A DNA stretch of 64,000 bases, from contig JAHABC010000003.1 in NCBI GenBank assembly GCA_018376535.1, positions 80,226 to 144,225 of the forward strand. Reading direction: 5' to 3'. Source of the DNA: Ruminococcus sp. GTDB taxonomy: Bacteria; Bacillota; Clostridia; Oscillospirales; Ruminococcaceae. Positions 19,240 to 27,388 of this stretch are shown in pieces (within the stretch, counting starts at the first letter, position 1; every line of letters starts with the position of its first letter). The notes under the pieces were generated by a model. It worked only from the letters and a program-made list of their open reading frames with translations, was not told where the DNA came from and made no database searches. Both the position numbers and the translations under genes were made by a program.

Positions 19240-19272
19240 TAAAAGATGGCTCACCATAACAGTGAGCCATCT
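19240..19272 (-). terminator. Terminator after the GH48 gene
   Basis: AGATGGCTCAC (19244-19254) and GTGAGCCATCT (19262-19272) form an 11-bp stem; on the minus strand it runs into TTTTATG. It lies 34 nt beyond the GH48 stop. Confidence 0.85.
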
Positions 19273-19305
19273 ATATTAAACTTAATTATAATACTATACT
19301 AAATA

Positions 19306-22200
19306 TTAGTTAGCAGAGTTAGGACCTAAATCATCAATTAGACCTAGTAGATATTTCTTAAGTTTTAGTAAGTCGTTAGACTTAACGTTACCATCATGAG
19401 TAACATCTACGTTCTTTAGACCTTGTTCTGGGAAGTCAGTTGGAGCTTCAGCTAAACCTATTAAGTACTTCTTTAATAGAAGTAGGTCGTTAGATTTAAC
19501 GTTACCATCACAGTTTATATCACCCCAAACGATGTCATCGTCTGGTACAGAAGAAGTTGAAGTAGTTGTAGCCTCAGTAGTATTGGAAGTTGAAGTAGTT
19601 GTAGCTTCAGTAGTAACAGTAGTTTCAGTAGTAGTTTCAGTTACAGTAACAGTAATAGTATCAGTAGAACCGTTCTTACCAGTAACAGTAATAGTTGCAG
19701 TACCAGGTTTAACACCAGTTACATTACCTTTTGAATCAACCTTAGCGATAGAATCATCGGAAGAAGTGAAGTCACTAGCATCACCAGTAAAATCTAACTT
19801 CTTATTTTCGCCAACTTCGATTTCTATGCTATCATCTTTAAACTTAACATCATCTTCAACAGGATTCTCAGAAGTTGGGTCTGGAGTTAGGTTAGGGAAT
19901 AGAGTAGCCATAACACCATTAGCCATTAGAGCGTCACCTTCGTGCCAGAATCTGTGGTAAGTCCAAGTTACATCGCCAACGTTACCGCTGTCATAACCTT
20001 CCTTAAGTCTAGCGTAGTCAGGGTCATTTTCATAAGAAGTACGTAGGCTGAAGAATGTAGCACCATTTTCAATCTTATCGCCGTTAGGCATTGTACCACT
20101 GTAGCTAGTAGGAATGTATACGCTTTGTTCAAAGAAACGAGTTAGGTTACTATTAGTATCAACCATAGTTAGACCGATATCATCACGGCAAGTAGCCCAT
20201 TGATAGTCAATCATCTTCTTAGCGTAACCTAGAGCCTTTTCGCCAACATCACTAGATGCGATTAACTCATCAGCAGTCTTAGTAGTGTTAGTATCTACGC
20301 CCTTAGCAGCAGCATAGTAGATTAATCCGTTTGCCCAAGATGCTGTAGAACCAACTTCTTGACCGTAACCTTCGATTTCACAAGTTAGGTCGGAGTTTTG
20401 TTGTACAGAACCTGTCCAAGTTTCAGGTTGACCGTGCCAAATTAATGAAGATGGAATAGCCCAAGCCTTAGTCTTATCGCCAGTGAATGTAGTACCACTG
20501 AACTTTTCAAGAGTAGAAACAGCCTCATCGTCAAACTTGATGTTTTCAAGTGACCATTCAACCCATCTATCCATGATTTGAGCACAAGCATCTTCAACAG
20601 ACATACCAGCAACAGTAATGCCACTCTTATCGCCTAGTTGAGCAACATCGTAGTAAAGTTCAGCAATACGTTGTAGAGCCCAAACTTGGTTACCAATCCA
20701 GTGGTTAGAACCTGGGTCTTCATAAACTGGGTGTTCTAGATAAATCATATCATAGAAAGTAGAAGTAATTAACTTGTTGCTATCACCTCTTGGATTGCCG
20801 TTGCTATCTGGGTCAGCAGTGTATGTATAACCGTTAGAGTAATCTTCATAACGACCATGTAGTGAGTTTGTAGCACCACCAGCAATTGGACCGTTTGCAG
20901 ATTGTAACCATAGATAGAATTCAAGTTGTCTTTGTAGAGAAGTCTTGTAGTCTTCTGTAGCATTTTCAGCCTTCATAGCAGAGTTTAATTCGCTATCAGC
21001 TAATAGAGCATATGCTGCTAATGGGTTTTGATAGAATTCGTGAGCGTGAGAACAACCAATTTGCCATGCCCAGCTACCATCTAAAGCACCACCCCAAGAT
21101 GTATACCAGTTTCTTAGGTAGTGTGCTGATTCATAACCTGTAGATGGGTCACTCTTAGTAGTAGTCTTGCTAATCTTCTTGTAGTACTTATCAAAGAAGT
21201 TGTTTCTTAGTTCGTCACCCATCTTACCAGCTAGAGTAACTACAGAACTATCGCTAACACCCCATCTAATAGCATTGTGAACACCTTGGATAGCACGGTC
21301 TTCAGCGTCAGGAGCATTAGTATAAGCGTATTGCTTAGCAACGTTAGTATCTGTATTAAATATACCACCCTTAATACCTTGGTTAGGATTACCATACTTT
21401 AATTCTTCAACGCAACCAAATGGAACAGTTTCCCAACAAGATTCGTGTTCACCACGTTGGAATGTATTGATAAATGTAAAGCTACCACTTTCAGTACCAG
21501 GAGTAGCACCACCGAAACCATACCAGTCATTAACGTCTGCTAACCAGTGTAATAGATATAGACCACTATCACTTGAATAAGCATTAGCAAAGTAAGTTTG
21601 GATTGGGTTTACACCAGTATTCCAAGCTTCTGCTCCACGTGGACAATCTTCTGGTTCATCAAATTCGTCACAATATTGAGCAGATAAGCCACCTGCTTTA
21701 GCTTTTTCCCAGAAACTAGTTTGAACTGTAGGAACCATAGTTTCCATGTTGCTCCAAGCAGTCTTTAGTTCACTAGAAGATGATGGTGCATTTTCGGAAG
21801 TAGTTAACTTGTTATTAACAATGTTATCTCTCATAGCAGCTATCCATACTAAGTAGGACATAGCTTCAGAAGTAGTTTCGTGACCGTAGTCAGGAGCTTC
21901 AACGTTAAGAGTTTCTACGCAGTGGTAAGGAATTTGTTTACCATCTTGTGAACTTAGGTAGCCATTTTCCACACCTTCTTCAATAACGTCAGCATATAAA
22001 GACATAAATCTGTTAGCATAAGTATCATCGCCATACTTTTCAGCCTTAGTTCTAGGTTCAAAAACGCCATGTTGGGAACCGTTTTGACCAGCACCTTCAG
22101 TTTTAGCAGCGTCAGCAGTAATTGGTGCTACTGCAGATGCAACCATGCATAGTGACATAGCAAAAGTTAAAGTGTTTCTAACCTTTTTAGATAAAAACAT
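19306..22200 (-). CDS. GH48 cellobiohydrolase with Big2 and type I dockerin
   Basis: The 964-residue secreted protein has a signal peptide (1 to about 32), a GH48 catalytic module (about 45-770) recognisable from YGDDTYANRFMSLYADV, EAPDYGHETTSEAMSYLVW with the acidic catalytic region near residue 112, and GSNHWIGNQVWALQRIAELY; a Big2 Ig-like domain (about 780-858); a Thr/Ser linker (about 860-885); and a two-repeat dockerin (about 892-955) with DINCDGNVKSND and DVTHDGNVKSND. GH48 enzymes are processive cellulases and key exoglucanases of cellulosomes. The dockerin should dock it to a scaffoldin cohesin, none of which is encoded here. Big2 between catalytic module and dockerin is less common. 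Confidence 0.95.
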   Translation of the reverse strand: MFLSKKVRNTLTFAMSLCMVASAVAPITADAAKTEGAGQNGSQHGVFEPRTKAEKYGDDTYANRFMSLYADVIEEGVENGYLSSQDGKQIPYHCVETLNVEAPDYGHETTSEAMSYLVWIAAMRDNIVNNKLTTSENAPSSSSELKTAWSNMETMVPTVQTSFWEKAKAGGLSAQYCDEFDEPEDCPRGAEAWNTGVNPIQTYFANAYSSDSGLYLLHWLADVNDWYGFGGATPGTESGSFTFINTFQRGEHESCWETVPFGCVEELKYGNPNQGIKGGIFNTDTNVAKQYAYTNAPDAEDRAIQGVHNAIRWGVSDSSVVTLAGKMGDELRNNFFDKYYKKISKTTTKSDPSTGYESAHYLRNWYTSWGGALDGSWAWQIGCSHAHEFYQNPLAAYALLADSELNSAMKAENATEDYKTSLQRQLEFYLWLQSANGPIAGGATNSLHGRYEDYSNGYTYTADPDSNGNPRGDSNKLITSTFYDMIYLEHPVYEDPGSNHWIGNQVWALQRIAELYYDVAQLGDKSGITVAGMSVEDACAQIMDRWVEWSLENIKFDDEAVSTLEKFSGTTFTGDKTKAWAIPSSLIWHGQPETWTGSVQQNSDLTCEIEGYGQEVGSTASWANGLIYYAAAKGVDTNTTKTADELIASSDVGEKALGYAKKMIDYQWATCRDDIGLTMVDTNSNLTRFFEQSVYIPTSYSGTMPNGDKIENGATFFSLRTSYENDPDYARLKEGYDSGNVGDVTWTYHRFWHEGDALMANGVMATLFPNLTPDPTSENPVEDDVKFKDDSIEIEVGENKKLDFTGDASDFTSSDDSIAKVDSKGNVTGVKPGTATITVTGKNGSTDTITVTVTETTTETTVTTEATTTSTSNTTEATTTSTSSVPDDDIVWGDINCDGNVKSNDLLLLKKYLIGLAEAPTDFPEQGLKNVDVTHDGNVKSNDLLKLKKYLLGLIDDLGPNSAN

Positions 22201-22245
22201 AACTAAAATTCTCCTCTCGAAATAAAAAGTTATAATAATACAACT

Positions 22246-22257
22246 TTAAGTACTTAA
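22246..22257. repeat. 12-nt palindrome in the GH48 5' leader
   Basis: TTAAGTACTTAA is a perfect palindrome about 46 nt before the GH48 start codon, inside the transcribed leader; a further ACTTAA follows. Function unknown. Confidence 0.4.
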
Positions 22258-22318
22258 GCACTTAAATATTACTTTTCACAAAAAAAGCACATAACGAGCA
22301 TATTTTTTGCACATTTTA

Positions 22319-22347
22319 ATTTTAACCTACATTTGATAATTTGTCAA
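22319..22347 (-). promoter_or_regulatory. Promoter of the GH48 gene
   Basis: Minus strand TTGACA (22347-22342), 17-nt spacer, TAAAAT (22324-22319). The start would be near 22311, leaving a leader of about 110 nt. Confidence 0.8.
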
Positions 22348-22430
22348 CTACTACAATTAGACAATCTTTACTAAAGTTATTTGTGCAACATAACCAAAAA
22401 CGTTGTTATATTTTAGTTGAAATCGATTTC

Positions 22431-22442
22431 TTAAACGTTTAA
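22431..22442. promoter_or_regulatory. LacI-type palindrome upstream of GH48
   Basis: TTAAACGTTTAA is a perfect palindrome with a central CG, the form used by many LacI-family sugar regulators. It lies about 85 nt upstream of the GH48 -35 box and about 250 nt before the divergent ABC operon. The rest of 22258-22670 is AT-rich intergenic DNA with no gene visible. Confidence 0.4.
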
Positions 22443-22694
22443 ATTCTCAAAAAGAGTCCAATTTTTATTAATTTCGTCAAATGTATAGCTAACATTCACA
22501 TAAAATACACAATCTTTTAATACTATTTAGAACAGATATTTATTATTCTATAAAAAGTGTTTTTTAAATCCTCTCAATTTGTACAAAAAGCACTAAAAAA
22601 GTTGAATTTTTTAAATTTGTTCATAACGTGTTCATAATTATTTGTAATAATATAATGGATAGTTTTTTTATTGAAAGGAGCGTACCCATCAACT

Positions 22695-23627
22695 ATGATT
22701 GAAGTTCAAAATTTAATCAAAAATTATGGAAATATTCAGGCTGTAAAAAACATTAGCTTTACTGTTAATAAAAATGAAGTTTTAGGATTTTTAGGTCCTA
22801 ATGGTGCTGGAAAATCTACTACTATGAATATGATTGTAGGATATCTACCTATGACTTCTGGTACTATAAAGATTAACGGCATAGATATTTCCGAAAATCC
22901 TAAAGAGGCTAAAAAGAATATCGGTTATCTACCCGAAATTCCACCTCTCTATCCAGATATGAAAGTTATTGAATATCTAAAGTTTGTTGCTGGTATAAAG
23001 GGCATCAAAAAACAAGATAGAGCTTTTCAAATCGATAGAGCAATGTCACGTTTAAAGATTACTGATAAGAAAAATCGAGTTATTAAAAATCTTTCTAAGG
23101 GCTACAAGCAAAGAGTAGGTTTTGCTCAAGCACTTCTAGGCGACCCTAAGGTTATAATCTTAGATGAACCTACCGTCGGCTTAGACCCTAGCCAAACTAA
23201 AGAAGTTAGAGATTTAATTAAAAAACTCGGTAAAGACCATACTATTATATTCAGTTCTCATATTCTTTCGGAGGTAAATGCCGTTGCCGACAGAATTTTA
23301 ATCATAAATAACGGCGAAATTAAGGCTCAAGATACCACTAATAATTTAGAAGTAGATAGAAATGAAGTCATTCTAAAACTGGATATAGAGGGCGACAAGA
23401 ATAAGACTTCTGAAGTTCTTAAATCTATTGATGGCTTTATAGATATATTGGATACTGTTGAAGTATCTGATGGTGTTTACTCTTATAAAGTATCTGTAGC
23501 CGATGACAGCGTTAGAAAGTCTATAGTTTCTAAACTTACTATGGAAGATTTATCTATTGTGGAAATAACCACCATGAAACGTAGCCTCGAAGATGTCTTT
23601 CTCGATGTTACTAGCAAAAAAGATTAA
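22695..23627 (+). CDS. ABC transporter ATP-binding protein (GldA-like)
   Basis: The start is ATG 22695, 15 nt after GAAAGGAG; the TTG at 22671 overlaps that site. The 310-residue protein has Walker A GPNGAGKST, the signature LSKGYKQRV, Walker B KVIILDEPTVGLDP and the switch His in IFSSH. A C-terminal extension of about 90 residues follows the ATPase, as in GldA/NosF-type exporters. Three further genes for the same system follow: an ABC-2 permease, a GldG-like protein and a DUF4340 protein. Confidence 0.92.
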   Translation: MIEVQNLIKNYGNIQAVKNISFTVNKNEVLGFLGPNGAGKSTTMNMIVGYLPMTSGTIKINGIDISENPKEAKKNIGYLPEIPPLYPDMKVIEYLKFVAGIKGIKKQDRAFQIDRAMSRLKITDKKNRVIKNLSKGYKQRVGFAQALLGDPKVIILDEPTVGLDPSQTKEVRDLIKKLGKDHTIIFSSHILSEVNAVADRILIINNGEIKAQDTTNNLEVDRNEVILKLDIEGDKNKTSEVLKSIDGFIDILDTVEVSDGVYSYKVSVADDSVRKSIVSKLTMEDLSIVEITTMKRSLEDVFLDVTSKKD

Positions 23628-23653
23628 TATTTTACAGAAAGGATTTTTATATC

Positions 23654-24385
23654 ATGCTTTCGTTGTTGAAAAAAGAAGTACAATCGTACTTTTATTCACC
23701 TCTTGCCTACTGCATAATGGGAATATTTATATTTATATTCTCGCTCACCTTTGTAAACTGGATAACTAATCTACAAACTGTTAGATTTACTTTCTCATTT
23801 GCTAATATATTTTATAACTACTTCTACTACTTTATACTATTAATACCTGCCTTAACTATGAAATCTTTTGCAGACGAACGCCGTTCTGGTACAGAGGTTC
23901 TATTGATGTCCACTCCGTTGAACGTATTTACTATAGTAATAGGTAAGTTCTTAGCTTTAGCTTTCGTTTACTTTATTATGATGGTTTGTACTTTCGTATT
24001 TCCTTTGATAACTCTAGCCTATGGTAAAGTCATGTGGTCTAGTTTGATTTGCGGTTACATAGGATTTTTTATGTGGGGCTTGGTTTGCATATGTGTTGGA
24101 ATGTTAGTATCCTCTTTTACTGAAAGTCAAATAATAGCTGCACTTCTTGGCGAAGTTTGTATGATTTGCTTACTATTCGTTGATATAGTAAAAAATAATA
24201 CTTTTATACAAGGTAAACTTCCTGCACTTTCTACATTCTTGAATTGGTTATCACCACAAGAAAGATTCTATAGTTTTTCACAAGGTGTATTGCGTCTATC
24301 TGATATTGTTTTCTACATTACTGTAATAGTAGTACTATTAGCTTGGACTATGCTATCGGTAGAAGCTAGAAGATACAGAAAGTAA
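23654..24385 (+). CDS. ABC-2 type permease (GldF-like)
   Basis: The 243-residue protein has six membrane segments and typical ABC-2 permease features: MLSLLKKEVQSYFYSPLAYCIM at the N-terminus, and the conserved MKSFADERRSGTEVLLMSTPL loop between segments two and three, as in GldF and NosY. It follows the ATPase gene by 26 nt with GAAAGGA before the ATG. The transported substrate is unknown. Confidence 0.9.
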   Translation: MLSLLKKEVQSYFYSPLAYCIMGIFIFIFSLTFVNWITNLQTVRFTFSFANIFYNYFYYFILLIPALTMKSFADERRSGTEVLLMSTPLNVFTIVIGKFLALAFVYFIMMVCTFVFPLITLAYGKVMWSSLICGYIGFFMWGLVCICVGMLVSSFTESQIIAALLGEVCMICLLFVDIVKNNTFIQGKLPALSTFLNWLSPQERFYSFSQGVLRLSDIVFYITVIVVLLAWTMLSVEARRYRK

Positions 24386-24398
24386 GGAGGTATTATAC

Positions 24399-25856
24399 TT
24401 GAACAATAATGAAAAATCTAATAATAAAGTTGCTCATAAGTACAAGTTTACTAGAGCCTTTACTATAATAATGGCTATACTTATAGCTATAGTTATAATT
24501 CCTATTAATATGATAGTATCTAAATTAGATATTAAGTTTGATATGACTCCTAATAGAATATATTCTGCTAACCTATCTAAGACCACGTTGGCTCTACTAG
24601 ATAGCCTTAATGAAACTATTAACATCTACTTTGCCTACGACCTAGATGACTTAGTTGATGGTGACGACTATAACACATTAATTCTTAAAAACGCTATCGA
24701 AAAGTATGGCGAACACCCTAATATCAATCTAATAACTGGATATCCTGATGATATGCCTGAAGTATATTCACAATTTTCCGACCTAACTATAAATACAGGT
24801 GATATTATAGTACAAGGTTCTAATACATATAAACAGATATCTTCTACTTCAATGTTCGTTTCCGAAACTACTGAAAGCACTAATACTACATCTTATTACT
24901 TTGTAGGTGAAAACTATATCACTGGAGCTATTCAATACGTTAAAGATGGCTTTGACCCTAGCATATGCTTCTTAAGAGGTCACGGAGAAATATCTACTAG
25001 TGAAAAGTTTAATACTCTAACTAATATGTTAGAAAGTTATAACTATCAAGTAAAAGATTTAAACCTATCTACTAGTGATATCCCAGAAGATTGCAAGATT
25101 ATCATAGTTGCATCTCCTACTAGCGACTTCTCTACTGAAGAAACTTCTAAAATTAATGACTATCTAGCTAATGGCGGAAATATCGTATTTATGCTATCGC
25201 CTAATGATGATACTTCCGAAGTCTACAACAACATAAACAGCATAACTGGTACTTACGGCATATACATGGATTACGATATAGTTAAAGAAACTGACGAAGA
25301 TATGTATTATGCTGATGACCCTTATACTATAGGTTGCTATCTAAATACTGTAGATTGGAACTCCGAAGCTGAACAGTTCGTTGAAGAAGGTTACTACGCC
25401 GTTATGCCTCCTTCAAGAAGTTTCTACGCTCAATCCGATAGCGATAGCGTAACTGCTCAACCTTTAATATACACTACTAATACTGCCGTTGGTGAACCTT
25501 ATGGTATCGACGATTACGATACTATAACTAATGAAAGTCTAATATTGGCTGCCTATGCTGAAGATACTTCAAGAAACAATTCTAAAATGTTAGTATTCGG
25601 TAACTCCGAATTTATTACCGATGAAATCTTTGAACAAGAATACACCGTTACAGCAGTATCCACACTTTTGAGCGGTCTTGCTTGGATGTACGATAGTTCT
25701 GTAGATATGGGCATCGCTGAACGTTCTTATCAATATGATTACATGGTTATAGACTCTCAAAGTAAAGGCTATGGCGTTCTTGCGATAATGCTATCTATAC
25801 CAGTAATTATAATAGTAGTAGGTGTGGTTATCTGGATAAGGAGGAAAAACGCTTAA
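24399..25856 (+). CDS. GldG-like ABC-associated membrane protein
   Basis: It starts at TTG 24399, 8 nt after AAGGAGG. The 485-residue protein has an N-terminal membrane helix (about 18-45), a long extracytoplasmic region and a C-terminal helix (about 457-478) before RRKNA. The region CFLRGHGEISTSEKFNTL and IVASPTSDFSTEETSKINDYLANGGNIVFML matches the GldG/IFT52-like domain seen beside GldA and GldF. In flavobacteria these genes serve gliding; gut Firmicutes do not glide, so the role here must differ. Confidence 0.88.
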   Translation: MNNNEKSNNKVAHKYKFTRAFTIIMAILIAIVIIPINMIVSKLDIKFDMTPNRIYSANLSKTTLALLDSLNETINIYFAYDLDDLVDGDDYNTLILKNAIEKYGEHPNINLITGYPDDMPEVYSQFSDLTINTGDIIVQGSNTYKQISSTSMFVSETTESTNTTSYYFVGENYITGAIQYVKDGFDPSICFLRGHGEISTSEKFNTLTNMLESYNYQVKDLNLSTSDIPEDCKIIIVASPTSDFSTEETSKINDYLANGGNIVFMLSPNDDTSEVYNNINSITGTYGIYMDYDIVKETDEDMYYADDPYTIGCYLNTVDWNSEAEQFVEEGYYAVMPPSRSFYAQSDSDSVTAQPLIYTTNTAVGEPYGIDDYDTITNESLILAAYAEDTSRNNSKMLVFGNSEFITDEIFEQEYTVTAVSTLLSGLAWMYDSSVDMGIAERSYQYDYMVIDSQSKGYGVLAIMLSIPVIIIVVGVVIWIRRKNA

Positions 25857-27229
25857 TGAAATTTTGGAAACTAGCTATTATTTTAGTTGTAATAATAGGA
25901 ATATCTGTAGGTGCATATATAGGAGTTTCAAAATCTATTGCTAATAAAGAGGCTGAAAACTTAGAACAATCTGGAGTTGGAAACTTCTTAAAGTTTAATA
26001 GCGAAGATATAAACTCTATAAGCTATACATCTAGCGATGGTACTTTCGATTTTACTTCCGAAGATGGCACTACTTGGAACTGTACTAATTCCGATATGCG
26101 TATAAATAGCAATACTATAATATACACTATATACGCTATGTCCGATTTAGATACCACTAAGCTAATAGAAAAAGATTGTGCAGACCTCTCTAAGTACGGA
26201 TTGGACAATCCTATTAGTGTAACTTGCTCCGATGGTGTTAAAGAGTATAATATTCAAATAGGAAACTTATCACCTAGTGGTGAAAGCTACTATATAAAAT
26301 CTATGGATAACAACGATGTGTATACTATAACTGCTTCCGAGGGAAGTGCTATCCATGTGACTAAAAATGATTTGAAAGATAGACTTATTATCAACAGTTA
26401 TGTTTCTGACGTTCAAAAGATTGTTTACTCTGAAGATGGTAAGGTAGTGTTCAACTGCCAAAAAGATGACTCTGGTACTTGGCAACTAGTTGAACCTAAA
26501 ATATCTAACATTGGAACTAATATAGCTAAAATTTCTTCTATCGCCGATTTACTTATTCGTGCTGACGTAGTTGACTTCATAACTGAAAATCCTACTAAAG
26601 AAGAATTGGCTGAATACGGCTTGGATAATCCTAAGTATACCATAGAAATAGCTGACAGTGATGAGGATAATACCATCTACTTAGGAAACTCTCCTACTGA
26701 TAATGTAATATACGTTCAATTTGCCGATACTAAAGAAGTTGCTACTTTTTACATGGGTGAACTTGGTATAATAGGCGAAAACGTATCTGCTATTTTAAAC
26801 GATGTAATATACAATGATAAAAAACAGAATATAACCAATATCAAATATGAGTATGATAATCAAACTTTAGATGTGGGCATAAAGTATAACTCTACTGATA
26901 GTTCTTATACCTATACTAAAGATGGTTCTACTGTATCTAATGAAGATGATATATCTAATTTGAACATATTAACAGATGCTAGTCTACAAATATCTCTATA
27001 CAAGATGGATTTAAATGCCGTTCCAGACGGTGAACCTACTTTCACTATAACCTATACTAGAAACTATGAACCTAACACCTATAAGTTGGAATTTATCCCA
27101 ACTGATGAAGATTCTAAATACTACTATGTAAAAATGAACGGTGAATACTTCGGTTGCATAGTTAGAAACAGAATTTTAATATCAGATAATGGCGTAATTA
27201 AACTATTAAAAGATGAACTATCTAAATAG
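25856..27229 (+). CDS. DUF4340 domain protein, fourth gene of the Gld-like ABC cluster
   Basis: The 457-residue protein has one N-terminal membrane helix (about 5-25) and a large outer domain with repeated units resembling DUF4340, such as DLSKYGLDNPISVTCSDG and ELAEYGLDNPKYTIEIAD, each followed by a short glycine-containing strand IxLGN. Its ATG shares a base with the previous stop, so it is coupled to the GldG-like gene. Function unknown; consistent linkage suggests an extracytoplasmic part of the same transporter. Confidence 0.85.
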   Translation: MKFWKLAIILVVIIGISVGAYIGVSKSIANKEAENLEQSGVGNFLKFNSEDINSISYTSSDGTFDFTSEDGTTWNCTNSDMRINSNTIIYTIYAMSDLDTTKLIEKDCADLSKYGLDNPISVTCSDGVKEYNIQIGNLSPSGESYYIKSMDNNDVYTITASEGSAIHVTKNDLKDRLIINSYVSDVQKIVYSEDGKVVFNCQKDDSGTWQLVEPKISNIGTNIAKISSIADLLIRADVVDFITENPTKEELAEYGLDNPKYTIEIADSDEDNTIYLGNSPTDNVIYVQFADTKEVATFYMGELGIIGENVSAILNDVIYNDKKQNITNIKYEYDNQTLDVGIKYNSTDSSYTYTKDGSTVSNEDDISNLNILTDASLQISLYKMDLNAVPDGEPTFTITYTRNYEPNTYKLEFIPTDEDSKYYYVKMNGEYFGCIVRNRILISDNGVIKLLKDELSK

Positions 27230-27262
27230 CCATATTAGATGATATTGAATATCTAAATATAT

Positions 27263-27291
27263 AAGGAACGTTTATAAGCGTTCCTTAATTT
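27263..27291 (+). terminator. Terminator after the Gld-like operon
   Basis: AAGGAACG and CGTTCCTT form an 8-bp stem around an 8-nt loop, followed by AATTTTT. Confidence 0.8.
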
Positions 27292-27339
27292 TTATGTGAA
27301 TTATCATGTTATAAATTCCATAAATTAACTTATATATGA

Positions 27340-27368
27340 TTGACATATTTTGTAATTTATGATATACT
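27340..27368 (+). promoter_or_regulatory. Promoter of the MGMT-histidine kinase gene
   Basis: TTGACA (27340-27345), 17-nt spacer, TATACT (27363-27368). The start near 27375 leaves only about 14-23 nt of leader before the coding region. Confidence 0.8.
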
Positions 27369-27388
27369 TAAATAAAAATATCTAGGAG

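Noticed and set aside
19532..19960. Long plus-strand frame rich in Val/Ser/Thr
   Set aside because: It is the antisense of the Thr/Ser-rich linker and Big2 domain of the GH48 protein; low-complexity codons create the open frame and no ribosome binding site precedes it.
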